A DNA stretch of 64,000 bases from positions 54,442-118,441 of the forward strand of contig JAEWSQ010000030.1 in NCBI GenBank assembly GCA_023398165.1, in the 5' to 3' direction. Within the stretch, counting starts at the first letter, position 1; the number at the start of each line of letters is the position of its first letter. The position numbers were made by a program, and so were the translations under genes. Source of the DNA: Spirochaetota bacterium. Its GTDB lineage: Bacteria > Spirochaetota > Spirochaetia > Treponematales > Treponemataceae. A model generated the notes under the pieces. It was not told the origin of the DNA, ran no database searches, and worked only from the letters and a program-made list of their open reading frames with translations. Shown in pieces: positions 35,417 to 43,079 of the stretch.

Positions 35417-36437
35417 AGGTATGATCCCCCTTTTCAAAGAATAAAAGCAGATCATTAGCTTTTTGTAAAAGTCTTTTACGTTCATCAGTACTCAGAGTAT
35501 GCAGATCTTTTTGAACATTTGAGAAGCGGATAAAATCACACCGTAAAAAAAGTTCATAAAGGCTGTGAACCGCATCCTGCTGCCCGGGAGTCCAGGCATT
35601 TTGAAATTTATCATAAAAAAGGGCAGTAATTTCCTCCGTGCATGTACATGAAAAAGGCATGAAGTAGCGTTTTTCAAGAAATGTACGTAAAATTTGCATA
35701 ATTCTTTGTGCAAATTCTTGAGGAGCAATATTCATTCCCTTTTTTTGGAGTTTTCTTACCTCACGTAAACTGCGTTTTACATGTACCGACATACTGAGGG
35801 AATGATATAGAGAGGAAATTCTTGTACGTATTTTTTCGACATGAACACAGATAAAGATAATAAAACCTGCGAAGAGTATTAAAAGAGACGCAATCCCGTA
35901 CAGGACATAGGTAGTACCCGGAATGATTAACGGTCCTTTCAGGGGGCGCAAAGATTCCGACGGATATTTTGAAAGGATCGGTGTTACGGTAAAAGGCGGA
36001 ATATCAATATGAATGGGAGAAAAAGACTGAATTGAGGCAGTTACAGTATGAGAGGAATCTGCTTCAAGAAAGGATGATAAAAGCTCGCCCAGATCAAAAG
36101 GAGGTATATCAATTGATCCGGGTGCATAGGGATAAAAGGTTATTGAAAGCACATAGGTATTTTGGGAGGCGGACAAGGAGCTGCCGGTCAGCAGCATTTT
36201 AGAACACAGGCAATCGTAGCCTGCCGAGGAAAACAACCGTGGAGAAGAAAAAACAAACGGACCTTTTTCAGTAAGAAAAGCAAGAGAGGCGTCATTAGAG
36301 GTGAATGTGTATAATGCGGTAACTTCGTCGCCGGTGAAAAATTCTTTTGGAACAAGAGAAAAAGAAACACCGTCGGCTGCGCGGAGAAAGGAAAGAAAAA
36401 GACAGAATAGTCCGGTTAACAATGTTTTCTTCATCAT
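35409..36437 (-). CDS. Membrane protein of the bat operon (BatD N-terminal/DUF4381-like)
   Basis: 342 residues: signal peptide (1-20), an extracytoplasmic beta-rich part (about 22-170), one membrane helix (about 176-198), and a helical cytoplasmic part (about 205-340) with QILRTFLEKRYFMP, typical of the DUF4381-type proteins found between DUF58 and VWA genes in such operons. The ATG overlaps the DUF58 stop by four bases. It probably docks the MoxR/DUF58 pair onto the Bat membrane complex; this is inferred from operon position. Confidence 0.72.
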   Translation of the reverse strand: MMKKTLLTGLFCLFLSFLRAADGVSFSLVPKEFFTGDEVTALYTFTSNDASLAFLTEKGPFVFSSPRLFSSAGYDCLCSKMLLTGSSLSASQNTYVLSITFYPYAPGSIDIPPFDLGELLSSFLEADSSHTVTASIQSFSPIHIDIPPFTVTPILSKYPSESLRPLKGPLIIPGTTYVLYGIASLLILFAGFIIFICVHVEKIRTRISSLYHSLSMSVHVKRSLREVRKLQKKGMNIAPQEFAQRIMQILRTFLEKRYFMPFSCTCTEEITALFYDKFQNAWTPGQQDAVHSLYELFLRCDFIRFSNVQKDLHTLSTDERKRLLQKANDLLLFFEKGDHTYA

Positions 36438-37354
36438 ACACGCGCATCTCTCTTAATTGAAAAAAACCGTAAAAGAGCAAGGGAGCTGTCCTGGGAAGTG
36501 GATATGGTAAGCGTATGAACCCCCCGTTTTGCGCATAAGGATGCCCAGCGTTCAACACTGCTTACTGAAGCATCGCGCCAGGCTTTTTTAAAAACAGCAT
36601 TGGAAAGGGGAAACCGCTGACGGTTTGAAGATTCCGGATCGGCAAATGAGAGGGTTCCGACATCCGGCAGTTCTGTATCAGTTTCATCGGTAAAACGGAC
36701 GGCGACGATGTCGTGCTTTAAAGAAAGCCGCGCAAGTTCTGCTTCGTAGCCTGCAGTACGGAAATCCGACAGGAGAAAAACAAGCGAGCGTTTTTTTAAG
36801 ATTTTTCCCGCACCGCGCAATGCATTGGCAAGAACAGAACCGGTATACGGCTCGGGAAGTCTCGATTCAAAACGCGACAGCAGAATCATCGTCTGCTCCT
36901 TCCCGCTTTTCGGTGCACAGGAAAAAGATATTCTTCCATCAAAAAAAACAGCGCCGACCGGAGAGGAATTATGTTCAGCGGCAAAAACAATGAGGGAACC
37001 GGTTTCGAATGCTTTTTGAAGCCGCGAACAGCCCCCGCTTCCGGTATCCATCGAGAGAGAAGTATCGCAGATAATGAAAATTATTAGTTCCCTTTCTTCT
37101 TCAAAAACTTTTACAAAAGGCTTTCCCATACGCGCGGTAACATTCCAGTCTATTGACCGTATATCATCCCCCCGCAGATACTCCCTGACTCCTGAAAACT
37201 CAATACCCTGCCCCCGGTAAAGCGAACGGAAAGAACCAAGCCTCATCCCCTCTGCAATACTCAGAGCCTGCAGACGCAGCTGCATCGCCCGTTTTGCAAG
37301 CGTGCTTCGATCAGGAGAAACATTCGGTACAGAATAGGGCAGAATCTTACTCAT
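36434..37354 (-). CDS. DUF58 protein (MoxR-associated, VWA-like)
   Basis: 306 residues with the DUF58 signature GQGIEFSGVREYLRGDDIR and IDWNVTARMGKPFVK, followed by a degenerate VWA-like fold (FIICDTSLSMD, MIDAS-like). DUF58 proteins are usual partners of MoxR AAA+ ATPases and are thought to be their substrate adaptors. It starts three bases after the MoxR stop and overlaps the next gene by four bases, so the operon is tightly packed. Confidence 0.88.
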   Translation of the reverse strand: MSKILPYSVPNVSPDRSTLAKRAMQLRLQALSIAEGMRLGSFRSLYRGQGIEFSGVREYLRGDDIRSIDWNVTARMGKPFVKVFEEERELIIFIICDTSLSMDTGSGGCSRLQKAFETGSLIVFAAEHNSSPVGAVFFDGRISFSCAPKSGKEQTMILLSRFESRLPEPYTGSVLANALRGAGKILKKRSLVFLLSDFRTAGYEAELARLSLKHDIVAVRFTDETDTELPDVGTLSFADPESSNRQRFPLSNAVFKKAWRDASVSSVERWASLCAKRGVHTLTISTSQDSSLALLRFFSIKRDARV

Positions 37355-37357
37355 TAG

Positions 37358-38392
37358 TTACGGAACCGGCATGAATGACAGTATTTTTGACACAAGCTCA
37401 TCGCTGGTAACACCGTCTGCAGCTGCTTCATATGACAATACAAGACGGTGACGAAGAACCTGTACAGCTGTCTTCTTAACATCTTCAGGCAGTACAAAGT
37501 TACGCCCCTCAAACAATGCATTGACTTTTGAGCACAAACAAAGAGCAATACTTGCGCGCGGAGAGGCTCCGAAAGAAATGTAACGAAGAACATCATCTCC
37601 TTTTTTTAAGGAAGCGGCAGCGGAATTTACCCGCAGCGAGGAACCAGGTTTTTTCTCAGCTTCTGGTCTCGTAACCGTTACAATAGATACTATATATTCA
37701 ATAATCTTATCATCGCAGTGAATTTGAGAAAGAAGATCCCTGCACTTTTTGATCATTGCGGCCGAAAATATCCGGTCAACAGGGGCAGAAAGAGCATTTC
37801 CTCCGTTTTTCACAATCAGCACCTCCTCCTCCGGAGCCGGATAGGGAACAGTTATTTTCAATAAAAAACGGTCAAGTTCCGCTTCGGGCAAGGTATAGGT
37901 TCCTTCCTGCTCAATAGGATTCTGTGTTGCAAGCACAAAAAAGGGATCGGGAAGCGCATAGGTCTTGTCTCCTATGGTAACCTGATGCTCAGCCATGGCC
38001 TCGAGAAGTGCAGACTGAACCTTTGCAGGAGCTCTGTTGATTTCATCGGCAAGTACAAGATTGGTGAAAACAGGCCCCTTGCGGACAGAGAAACCTCCTG
38101 ATGACTGTTCATACATGAGGGTGCCGACAACATCGGCCGGTAAAAGATCCGGAGTAAACTGAATCCTTTTAAAATCCAGTCCGGTAATATCTGAAAAAGT
38201 TTTAACAGCAAGTGTTTTTGCAAGCCCGGGCACGCCCTCGAGGAGAACGTGGCCTCCTGCTATTAAGGCTGTCATTATTCCGTCAAGAACCGGAATTTGC
38301 CCGACAATACGTTTTGCCGCTTCTTTTCTGCACGCGGCAATTAGAGCACTGCATTCCTCGAAATCCCTATTGTTTTCTGATTTATCCGTCAT
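37358..38392 (-). CDS. MoxR-family AAA+ ATPase
   Basis: 344 residues with Walker A (EGVPGLAKT, about residues 53-61), Walker B (LVLADEINRAP), sensor 1 (VLATQNPIEQEG) and the C-terminal lid domain. MoxR ATPases act as chaperones for VWA-domain proteins. It is the first gene of the eight-gene minus-strand operon that runs to the DnaJ-like gene. GAGG stands upstream of the ATG. A weak promoter (TTAATG, 18 bases, TACAAT; plus 38418-38447) is possible but not convincing. Confidence 0.92.
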   Translation of the reverse strand: MTDKSENNRDFEECSALIAACRKEAAKRIVGQIPVLDGIMTALIAGGHVLLEGVPGLAKTLAVKTFSDITGLDFKRIQFTPDLLPADVVGTLMYEQSSGGFSVRKGPVFTNLVLADEINRAPAKVQSALLEAMAEHQVTIGDKTYALPDPFFVLATQNPIEQEGTYTLPEAELDRFLLKITVPYPAPEEEVLIVKNGGNALSAPVDRIFSAAMIKKCRDLLSQIHCDDKIIEYIVSIVTVTRPEAEKKPGSSLRVNSAAASLKKGDDVLRYISFGASPRASIALCLCSKVNALFEGRNFVLPEDVKKTAVQVLRHRLVLSYEAAADGVTSDELVSKILSFMPVP

Positions 38393-38465
38393 ATACTCCT
38401 CAATAAAAGCAGCAAATATTGTATGAATTTACATAATTTTTCATTAACATGTATGTTTATACAGA

Positions 38466-38496
38466 TTGACAACCTATACCGGTTTCATAGTAATAT
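38466..38496 (+). promoter_or_regulatory. Candidate promoter of the aminotransferase gene, abutting the start codon
   Basis: Perfect TTGACA (38466-38471), 19-base spacer, TAATAT (38491-38496); the ATG at 38505 follows after eight bases. No ribosome-binding site lies between. The spacer is two bases longer than ideal. Confidence 0.4.
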
Positions 38497-38504
38497 ACAG
38501 TATC

Positions 38505-39815
38505 ATGATACACTTTTTAGCGCAAGAATTGAACGGGATTTTACAATCATCTCCCGCAGGAAGCATGTTTTCCGGTTTAGGACTCAGACTTTATTTTCCC
38601 AAGGGAATTATAGCTCAGAGTGCGGAAGCAAAGCAGTTTGGCAAGAGAGCAAATGCAACAGTCGGAATAACCGTTAACGACGGAAAACCGGTAGCTCTCC
38701 CCTGTGTTCAAAAACAGCTTCCGGGTTTAACAACTTCAGAATCGGTTGCGTATGCACCGACAGCAGGCATCCCTGAACTAAGGAATGCATGGAAGGAAAA
38801 GATTGTTCTTAAAAATCCGTCACTAGCCGGCAAAACCTTTTCAGTGCCGGTCGTAGTACCCGGCCTAACCGCAGGGATTTCCTACTTATGCGATCTCTTC
38901 CTGAATGAGGGCGAGGAGCTTTTAGCCTGTGATCCGTCATGGGATAATTATGCTCTTGTCGTTGAAGCACGGAGAAATGCTGTATTAAAACAATTCCCGA
39001 TGTTCTGGGGCGACGGTTACGAAGGAGGGTTTAACATTCCAGCTTTCAAACAAGCGCTTGAAGAGCAGTCGAAAAAGGGTACTGTAAAATTAATCCTGAA
39101 TTTTCCGCAGAATCCATCAGGTTATTCACCGACAAAAAAAGAGGCGGCCGACATCTGTTCTGTAATAAAAGAAATTGCATCAAAAGGAACCAAAATAATG
39201 ATATGGTGCGATGATGCATACTTCGGACTGGCATATGAAGATAATATTGAAAGCCAGTCTTTATTCGCATATCTTGCAGATATTCATGATAATGTCATCG
39301 CGGTTAAAATAGACGGACCTACAAAAGAAGATTACGTCTGGGGTTTCCGCTGCGGCTTCTTAACCTTTGCAGGGAAGGGACTCGAAAAAGCACATTATGA
39401 TGCCATAGAGAAAAAACTCATGGGAGCAATACGCTCTTCTGTCTCCTGCAGCAGCACTCCGGGTCAGACTATAATGATGAAGGTGTTTTCAAATCCGGAT
39501 CTCAATAATGAAAAAGCCGAATTTAAAACCATTCTTGAAGGCCGGTACCGGAAAGTAAGAGCCTTTTTGGAAACAAAAAAGGGGCATACGATTCTGTCGC
39601 CTCTTCCGTTCAATTCAGGATATTTTATGAGTTTTGCATGCAAGGGTGTTAATGCAGAGCAGCTGAGACAAAAACTGCTTCATGAAAACGGAATCGGAAC
39701 CATATCTATTGATGAAAACCATCTCCGCATTGCTTTTTCAAGCCTCGACAAGAGAGATATTGAGGAAGTCTATGCAGCAATTTATAAGGCGGCGGAGGAT
39801 TTAGCCGGTGCTTAA
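38505..39815 (+). CDS. PLP-dependent aminotransferase, class I/II
   Basis: 436 residues with the large-domain fold of class I/II aminotransferases: ILNFPQNPSGYSP with the Asn/Pro pair, CDDAYFGL with the PLP-pyridine Asp, and the Schiff-base lysine K274 in GPTKEDYVWGFRCGF. Substrate is unknown; the sequence is not a clear aspartate or histidinol-phosphate type. The start at 38505 is supported by the domain start; an in-frame TTG at 38466 is the -35 box. No Shine-Dalgarno. It overlaps the solute-binding protein gene by eight bases, so the two are co-expressed. Confidence 0.85.
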   Translation: MIHFLAQELNGILQSSPAGSMFSGLGLRLYFPKGIIAQSAEAKQFGKRANATVGITVNDGKPVALPCVQKQLPGLTTSESVAYAPTAGIPELRNAWKEKIVLKNPSLAGKTFSVPVVVPGLTAGISYLCDLFLNEGEELLACDPSWDNYALVVEARRNAVLKQFPMFWGDGYEGGFNIPAFKQALEEQSKKGTVKLILNFPQNPSGYSPTKKEAADICSVIKEIASKGTKIMIWCDDAYFGLAYEDNIESQSLFAYLADIHDNVIAVKIDGPTKEDYVWGFRCGFLTFAGKGLEKAHYDAIEKKLMGAIRSSVSCSSTPGQTIMMKVFSNPDLNNEKAEFKTILEGRYRKVRAFLETKKGHTILSPLPFNSGYFMSFACKGVNAEQLRQKLLHENGIGTISIDENHLRIAFSSLDKRDIEEVYAAIYKAAEDLAGA

Positions 39816-41088
39816 ACAAGCATTACAATCTCTAGCAAAAACTGTTCCCGTACTTTTAGCTGCGGGAGCAGTTTTCCTTTTATCAGCATGCAGCAGGGTT
39901 TATGAAGATCCAGTCATCATATGGACTGATAAAAGCGAGTTTGTCTCATATGCAGAACTTTTTAATGCCTCGCAGGATGCCTGTAAAGCTATTGTTATTT
40001 ATAAGGAAAGCCCCTGTGAATCATTCCCCGTACCGAAGGATGAACAGCCTCCTGACATCGTAATAGGTCCCTGGCTTAAAAATGAGCGGGTTCGCAAATA
40101 TTTTACCCCTCTTGATCACCTTTTTAACGATCTTCAGCTGAACCGTTCTATTTTTTACACACAGCTTCTTGAAATCGGAAACATCGACGACAAGCAATAT
40201 CTTCTGCCGGTAAGCTTTAACCTTCCGGCTGTAATTTTTTCGAGGAAAAATCAGGATCTAATAACCGATAATTACGTGCTGTCGCTTGACCAGATCCGCG
40301 ACATCAGTGCAAAATTTAATACAAAAAATTCAAAGGGAATTTATACCGCTATGGGTTTTGCACCGCGGTGGAATTCAAGCTTCCTCTACACAGCTGCAAA
40401 ACTAAAAGGAACAAACTTTAAAGAAAACGGCGATTCATTCAGCTGGAACAATCAGAATCTGGGTAAAACAGTTGATTATCTGCGCAGCTGGACACTCGCG
40501 GTCAATGACTCAACAGAGGCCGAAGCGGATTTTGCATTCAAGTATCTGTATACGCCCTCATATAAACTGGTAAGTTCTGCAAGATGCTTGTTCGCCTACA
40601 CAAACAGCAATACCTTATTCAATCTTCCGGCTGAAAAAATTCAGGATATTGAATACCGCTGGCTCCATGAAAACTACTCAATTCCCATTGAAGATCAGAT
40701 TATATCCCTTGGTCTATACACGAATTCCAAGAATACCGATGCCGCAGAACTTTTCATACTGTGGCTTATGAAGGAATCATCGCAAAAAGATATTCTTGAG
40801 CGCCAGTCTACAATGAATCTTAATACCGCAACATTCGGAATCGCAAACGGATTTTCATCAATTAAAAGCGTAAATGAACGTATATTCCCGGTTTATTATC
40901 CAATTCTGCTTAGAAATCTGCCGGTAGCCGAATATCTTACCTGTCCTAATATTTTACCGCCCCGCTGGGAAACAATAAAAGAAAAGGTTATTATACCCTA
41001 TCTGTTATCTGCGGTGGATACCGGAATTGAAGAAACTGAACAGTCACTGAAAGAAAGCTATGCAGAATGGAATAAACAATTTTACTAA
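39808..41088 (+). CDS. Lipoprotein, extracellular solute-binding protein
   Basis: 426 residues starting with GTG (39808), nine bases after GGAGG. A signal peptide ends in a lipobox LLSAC with C28 as the lipidated residue. The mature part resembles a family 1 (sugar-type) solute-binding protein of ABC transporters (VIIWTDKSEFVSYAELFN). No ABC permease or ATPase gene is nearby, so it may serve a transporter encoded elsewhere or have another role. It overlaps the aminotransferase by eight bases. Confidence 0.78.
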   Translation: MLKQALQSLAKTVPVLLAAGAVFLLSACSRVYEDPVIIWTDKSEFVSYAELFNASQDACKAIVIYKESPCESFPVPKDEQPPDIVIGPWLKNERVRKYFTPLDHLFNDLQLNRSIFYTQLLEIGNIDDKQYLLPVSFNLPAVIFSRKNQDLITDNYVLSLDQIRDISAKFNTKNSKGIYTAMGFAPRWNSSFLYTAAKLKGTNFKENGDSFSWNNQNLGKTVDYLRSWTLAVNDSTEAEADFAFKYLYTPSYKLVSSARCLFAYTNSNTLFNLPAEKIQDIEYRWLHENYSIPIEDQIISLGLYTNSKNTDAAELFILWLMKESSQKDILERQSTMNLNTATFGIANGFSSIKSVNERIFPVYYPILLRNLPVAEYLTCPNILPPRWETIKEKVIIPYLLSAVDTGIEETEQSLKESYAEWNKQFY

Positions 41089-41155
41089 TGACTGAAATTC
41101 AATAAAAATTCTTATATACGACGGATATATACCGATAATCATAACGGAGGATAGT

Positions 41156-41551
41156 ATGATTTCGGATATTCGTTCGTTGAACGCAAATCTTTACCACTCA
41201 ATGGTCTCGAGCGGTGTCGGAACAGGAAAGCTCTATGTAACCGTAAAGCCCAGTCAGGTTCTGTACTCACAGTTTGAGCATGTTTCGGGAGTTGCTTCAT
41301 CCAACAATAATTCCGGTGTATCTGTCACAAAAATACAAATACTTAACTCGCTTATTGAAAGACTTGCAAAGCTGAAAAGCGACCCGCTTAAACAAGACAT
41401 GCCGGGAGATCTTTCGGATGATCAGCTTGACGCAATGATCAATGACTACCAGAACCAGATAACAACAGCCGTACAGACGGCAAAAGCCAACCCTTTTGCG
41501 CTCACAGGATTAAGCGCAGGTACAGGTCAGCTTTTTAATATGGTAGCATAA
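41156..41551 (+). CDS. Small conserved-looking spirochaete protein of unknown function
   Basis: 131 residues, no signal peptide, Ser/Gln-rich and helical, with GGAGG seven bases before the ATG. The N-terminal ISDIRSLNANLYHSM and C-terminal FALTGLSAGTGQLFNMV give no family call. It may share the transcript of the solute-binding lipoprotein 68 bases upstream, or have its own promoter in the AT-rich gap. The composition resembles small flagellar or surface-layer helper proteins, but that is only a guess. Confidence 0.6.
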   Translation: MISDIRSLNANLYHSMVSSGVGTGKLYVTVKPSQVLYSQFEHVSGVASSNNNSGVSVTKIQILNSLIERLAKLKSDPLKQDMPGDLSDDQLDAMINDYQNQITTAVQTAKANPFALTGLSAGTGQLFNMVA

Positions 41552-41588
41552 AGACGGTTTTTATCTCACAGCAGAGAAAGTGAGTGCT

Positions 41589-42863
41589 TTATTTCCAGAC
41601 AAACCAGAGAGCTAAAGCGGCGGTAAAAGTGGTAATAAGCGTAAAAGGAAGCCCGATTTTCAGCCACCCGGGGAAGGTGAGATTTACTCCGTTTTTCTTC
41701 AGTATTCCCATAGCTACAATATTTGCCGAAGCTCCGAAGGGAGAAAGATTGCCTCCAAGGCATGAACCTATAAGTAGGGCAAACATATACAGTTCCTGCT
41801 TCAATCCCAAACTTTGAGAAAGACTTTCGGCAACCGGAAGCATAACAATAATATACGGAACATTATCTATAAATCCGGAAAGTATAACTGACACAATAAT
41901 AATAATAATAAAACCGGACAGCACATTGCCGCCGATCATGCCGGACAGCAGAGCGGCAAAATCTTCCAAAATTCCTGTCGAAGCAAGCGAGCCTATTACC
42001 ACAAAAATTCCTATAAGAAAAGCTATTGTTTCCCAATCCAGCCCTTTTATCATAGTTATGGTTTCCTCATCGCTTTCTCTTCGTACAAACCGGAACCAGA
42101 ACACTCCAATTATGCCTAAGATCATTACGAGCGAGCCTGAAAAGAAGTGAAGATCCCCAGGTACAAAAGAGGAAAGTGCAAGTCCAAGTATCATAAGCAG
42201 TAAAAGAATTGTGGGAAAATATGAAAGACACGGCTCTTTTTCGACCTGAACTTTTTCTTTACCGCTTTTTGCAAAATAGGCATAGAAAAACAAGGCGCCT
42301 GCCGCCATACCGATTTGTACAAAGAAAAAGATGGAAATTTTCCCTCCGCTGACAAAGAAGTCATTAAAGGTATAGCCTGCAAAACTGGCGAAAATCATTG
42401 AGGGAGGATCACCGACAAGAGTTGCGGTTCCCTGGAGGTTTGCCATAACGGCAAGTCCAACCATAAAATATGTCGGATCAATTTTAAGCTTTTTACAAAG
42501 CGCAAGTGCAATGGGAGCCATTACAAGAACCGTTGCAACATTTTCTACAAAGGCCGAAATAAAACCGGTCATAACAAGAATTGCCACAATTGCAATGCCC
42601 GCGTTAGGCGATTTTGAAACAATGCCGTCGGCTATCAGGATAGGAACCCGTGAATACAGAAAGAGTTCTGCAATGGCAAGGCTTCCTACATAGATCATTA
42701 GCACATTCCAGTTTATAAGTTCTGAAAAAGCCGTCCAAGGAGACACGGCTCCGGTTAAAAGAACAACAAGAGCTGCCGCAAGGGTTATCCAGGCTTTTCT
42801 CTTTGGAAACACAATAACGAGAACATACATAATCACTGCAATTGACAGAACGATCCATTTCAT
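41589..42863 (-). CDS. ArsB/NhaD-type ion transporter (SLC13/CitMHS superfamily)
   Basis: 424 residues and about 11-12 membrane helices. The conserved segment LQGTATLVGDPPSMI and the repeat-like SGFIDNVPYIIVM and GGNLSPFGASANIVAMG are typical of the ArsB/NhaD/CitMHS ion-transporter group. Substrate candidates are arsenite, sodium/proton or dicarboxylate. Its leader carries a yybP-ykoY-type riboswitch and a terminator, so expression is probably linked to manganese. Start at ATG 42863 with GGGGG seven bases upstream; the longer frame from 42929 overlaps the terminator stem. Confidence 0.85.
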   Translation of the reverse strand: MKWIVLSIAVIMYVLVIVFPKRKAWITLAAALVVLLTGAVSPWTAFSELINWNVLMIYVGSLAIAELFLYSRVPILIADGIVSKSPNAGIAIVAILVMTGFISAFVENVATVLVMAPIALALCKKLKIDPTYFMVGLAVMANLQGTATLVGDPPSMIFASFAGYTFNDFFVSGGKISIFFFVQIGMAAGALFFYAYFAKSGKEKVQVEKEPCLSYFPTILLLLMILGLALSSFVPGDLHFFSGSLVMILGIIGVFWFRFVRRESDEETITMIKGLDWETIAFLIGIFVVIGSLASTGILEDFAALLSGMIGGNVLSGFIIIIIVSVILSGFIDNVPYIIVMLPVAESLSQSLGLKQELYMFALLIGSCLGGNLSPFGASANIVAMGILKKNGVNLTFPGWLKIGLPFTLITTFTAALALWFVWK

Positions 42864-42880
42864 ACAAGTACCCCCATAAA

Positions 42881-42937
42881 TTAAAAGACCCTTTGCTTGA
42901 AAGCACACAATACGGTATCTTTCAAACAAAAGGTCTT
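42881..42937 (-). terminator. Riboswitch-controlled terminator before the ArsB/NhaD-type gene
   Basis: On the minus strand, plus 42919-42937 and 42885-42903 pair as a 19-bp stem with two G-U positions and a 15-base loop, followed by TTTTAATTT. Its upstream arm contains the ACAAGACC side of the riboswitch P1 helix, so the two structures are mutually exclusive. Confidence 0.75.
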
Positions 42938-43018
42938 GTTACTTCTTTCGAAGCCGCGGAACCAGGTTTAAAACCGGCTGTTGATTCCGCAGAGGAAAAC
43001 TACTCCCCTTTTTGCTTA
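42925..43018 (-). promoter_or_regulatory. yybP-ykoY-type (manganese) riboswitch
   Basis: Read on the minus strand, the 5' core GGGGAGTAG (preceded by AAGCAAAAA) and the 3' core ACAAGACC (followed by TTTTGTTT) are the conserved sequence ends of the yybP-ykoY family. Between them lie a long arm (CTGCGGAA pairing with TTCCGCGG, and an inner GGTTT/AAACC hairpin) and a short CTTC-GAAA-GAAG hairpin. Known members bind Mn2+ and switch expression on. Here metal binding should stabilise P1 and block the overlapping terminator. The downstream gene is an ArsB/NhaD-type transporter. Confidence 0.8.
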
Positions 43019-43079
43019 GAGAAAAGTATAGTACATACGTATTTCTCTGTCAATAAAGGTCTTCCTCCGCGGAAACGCA

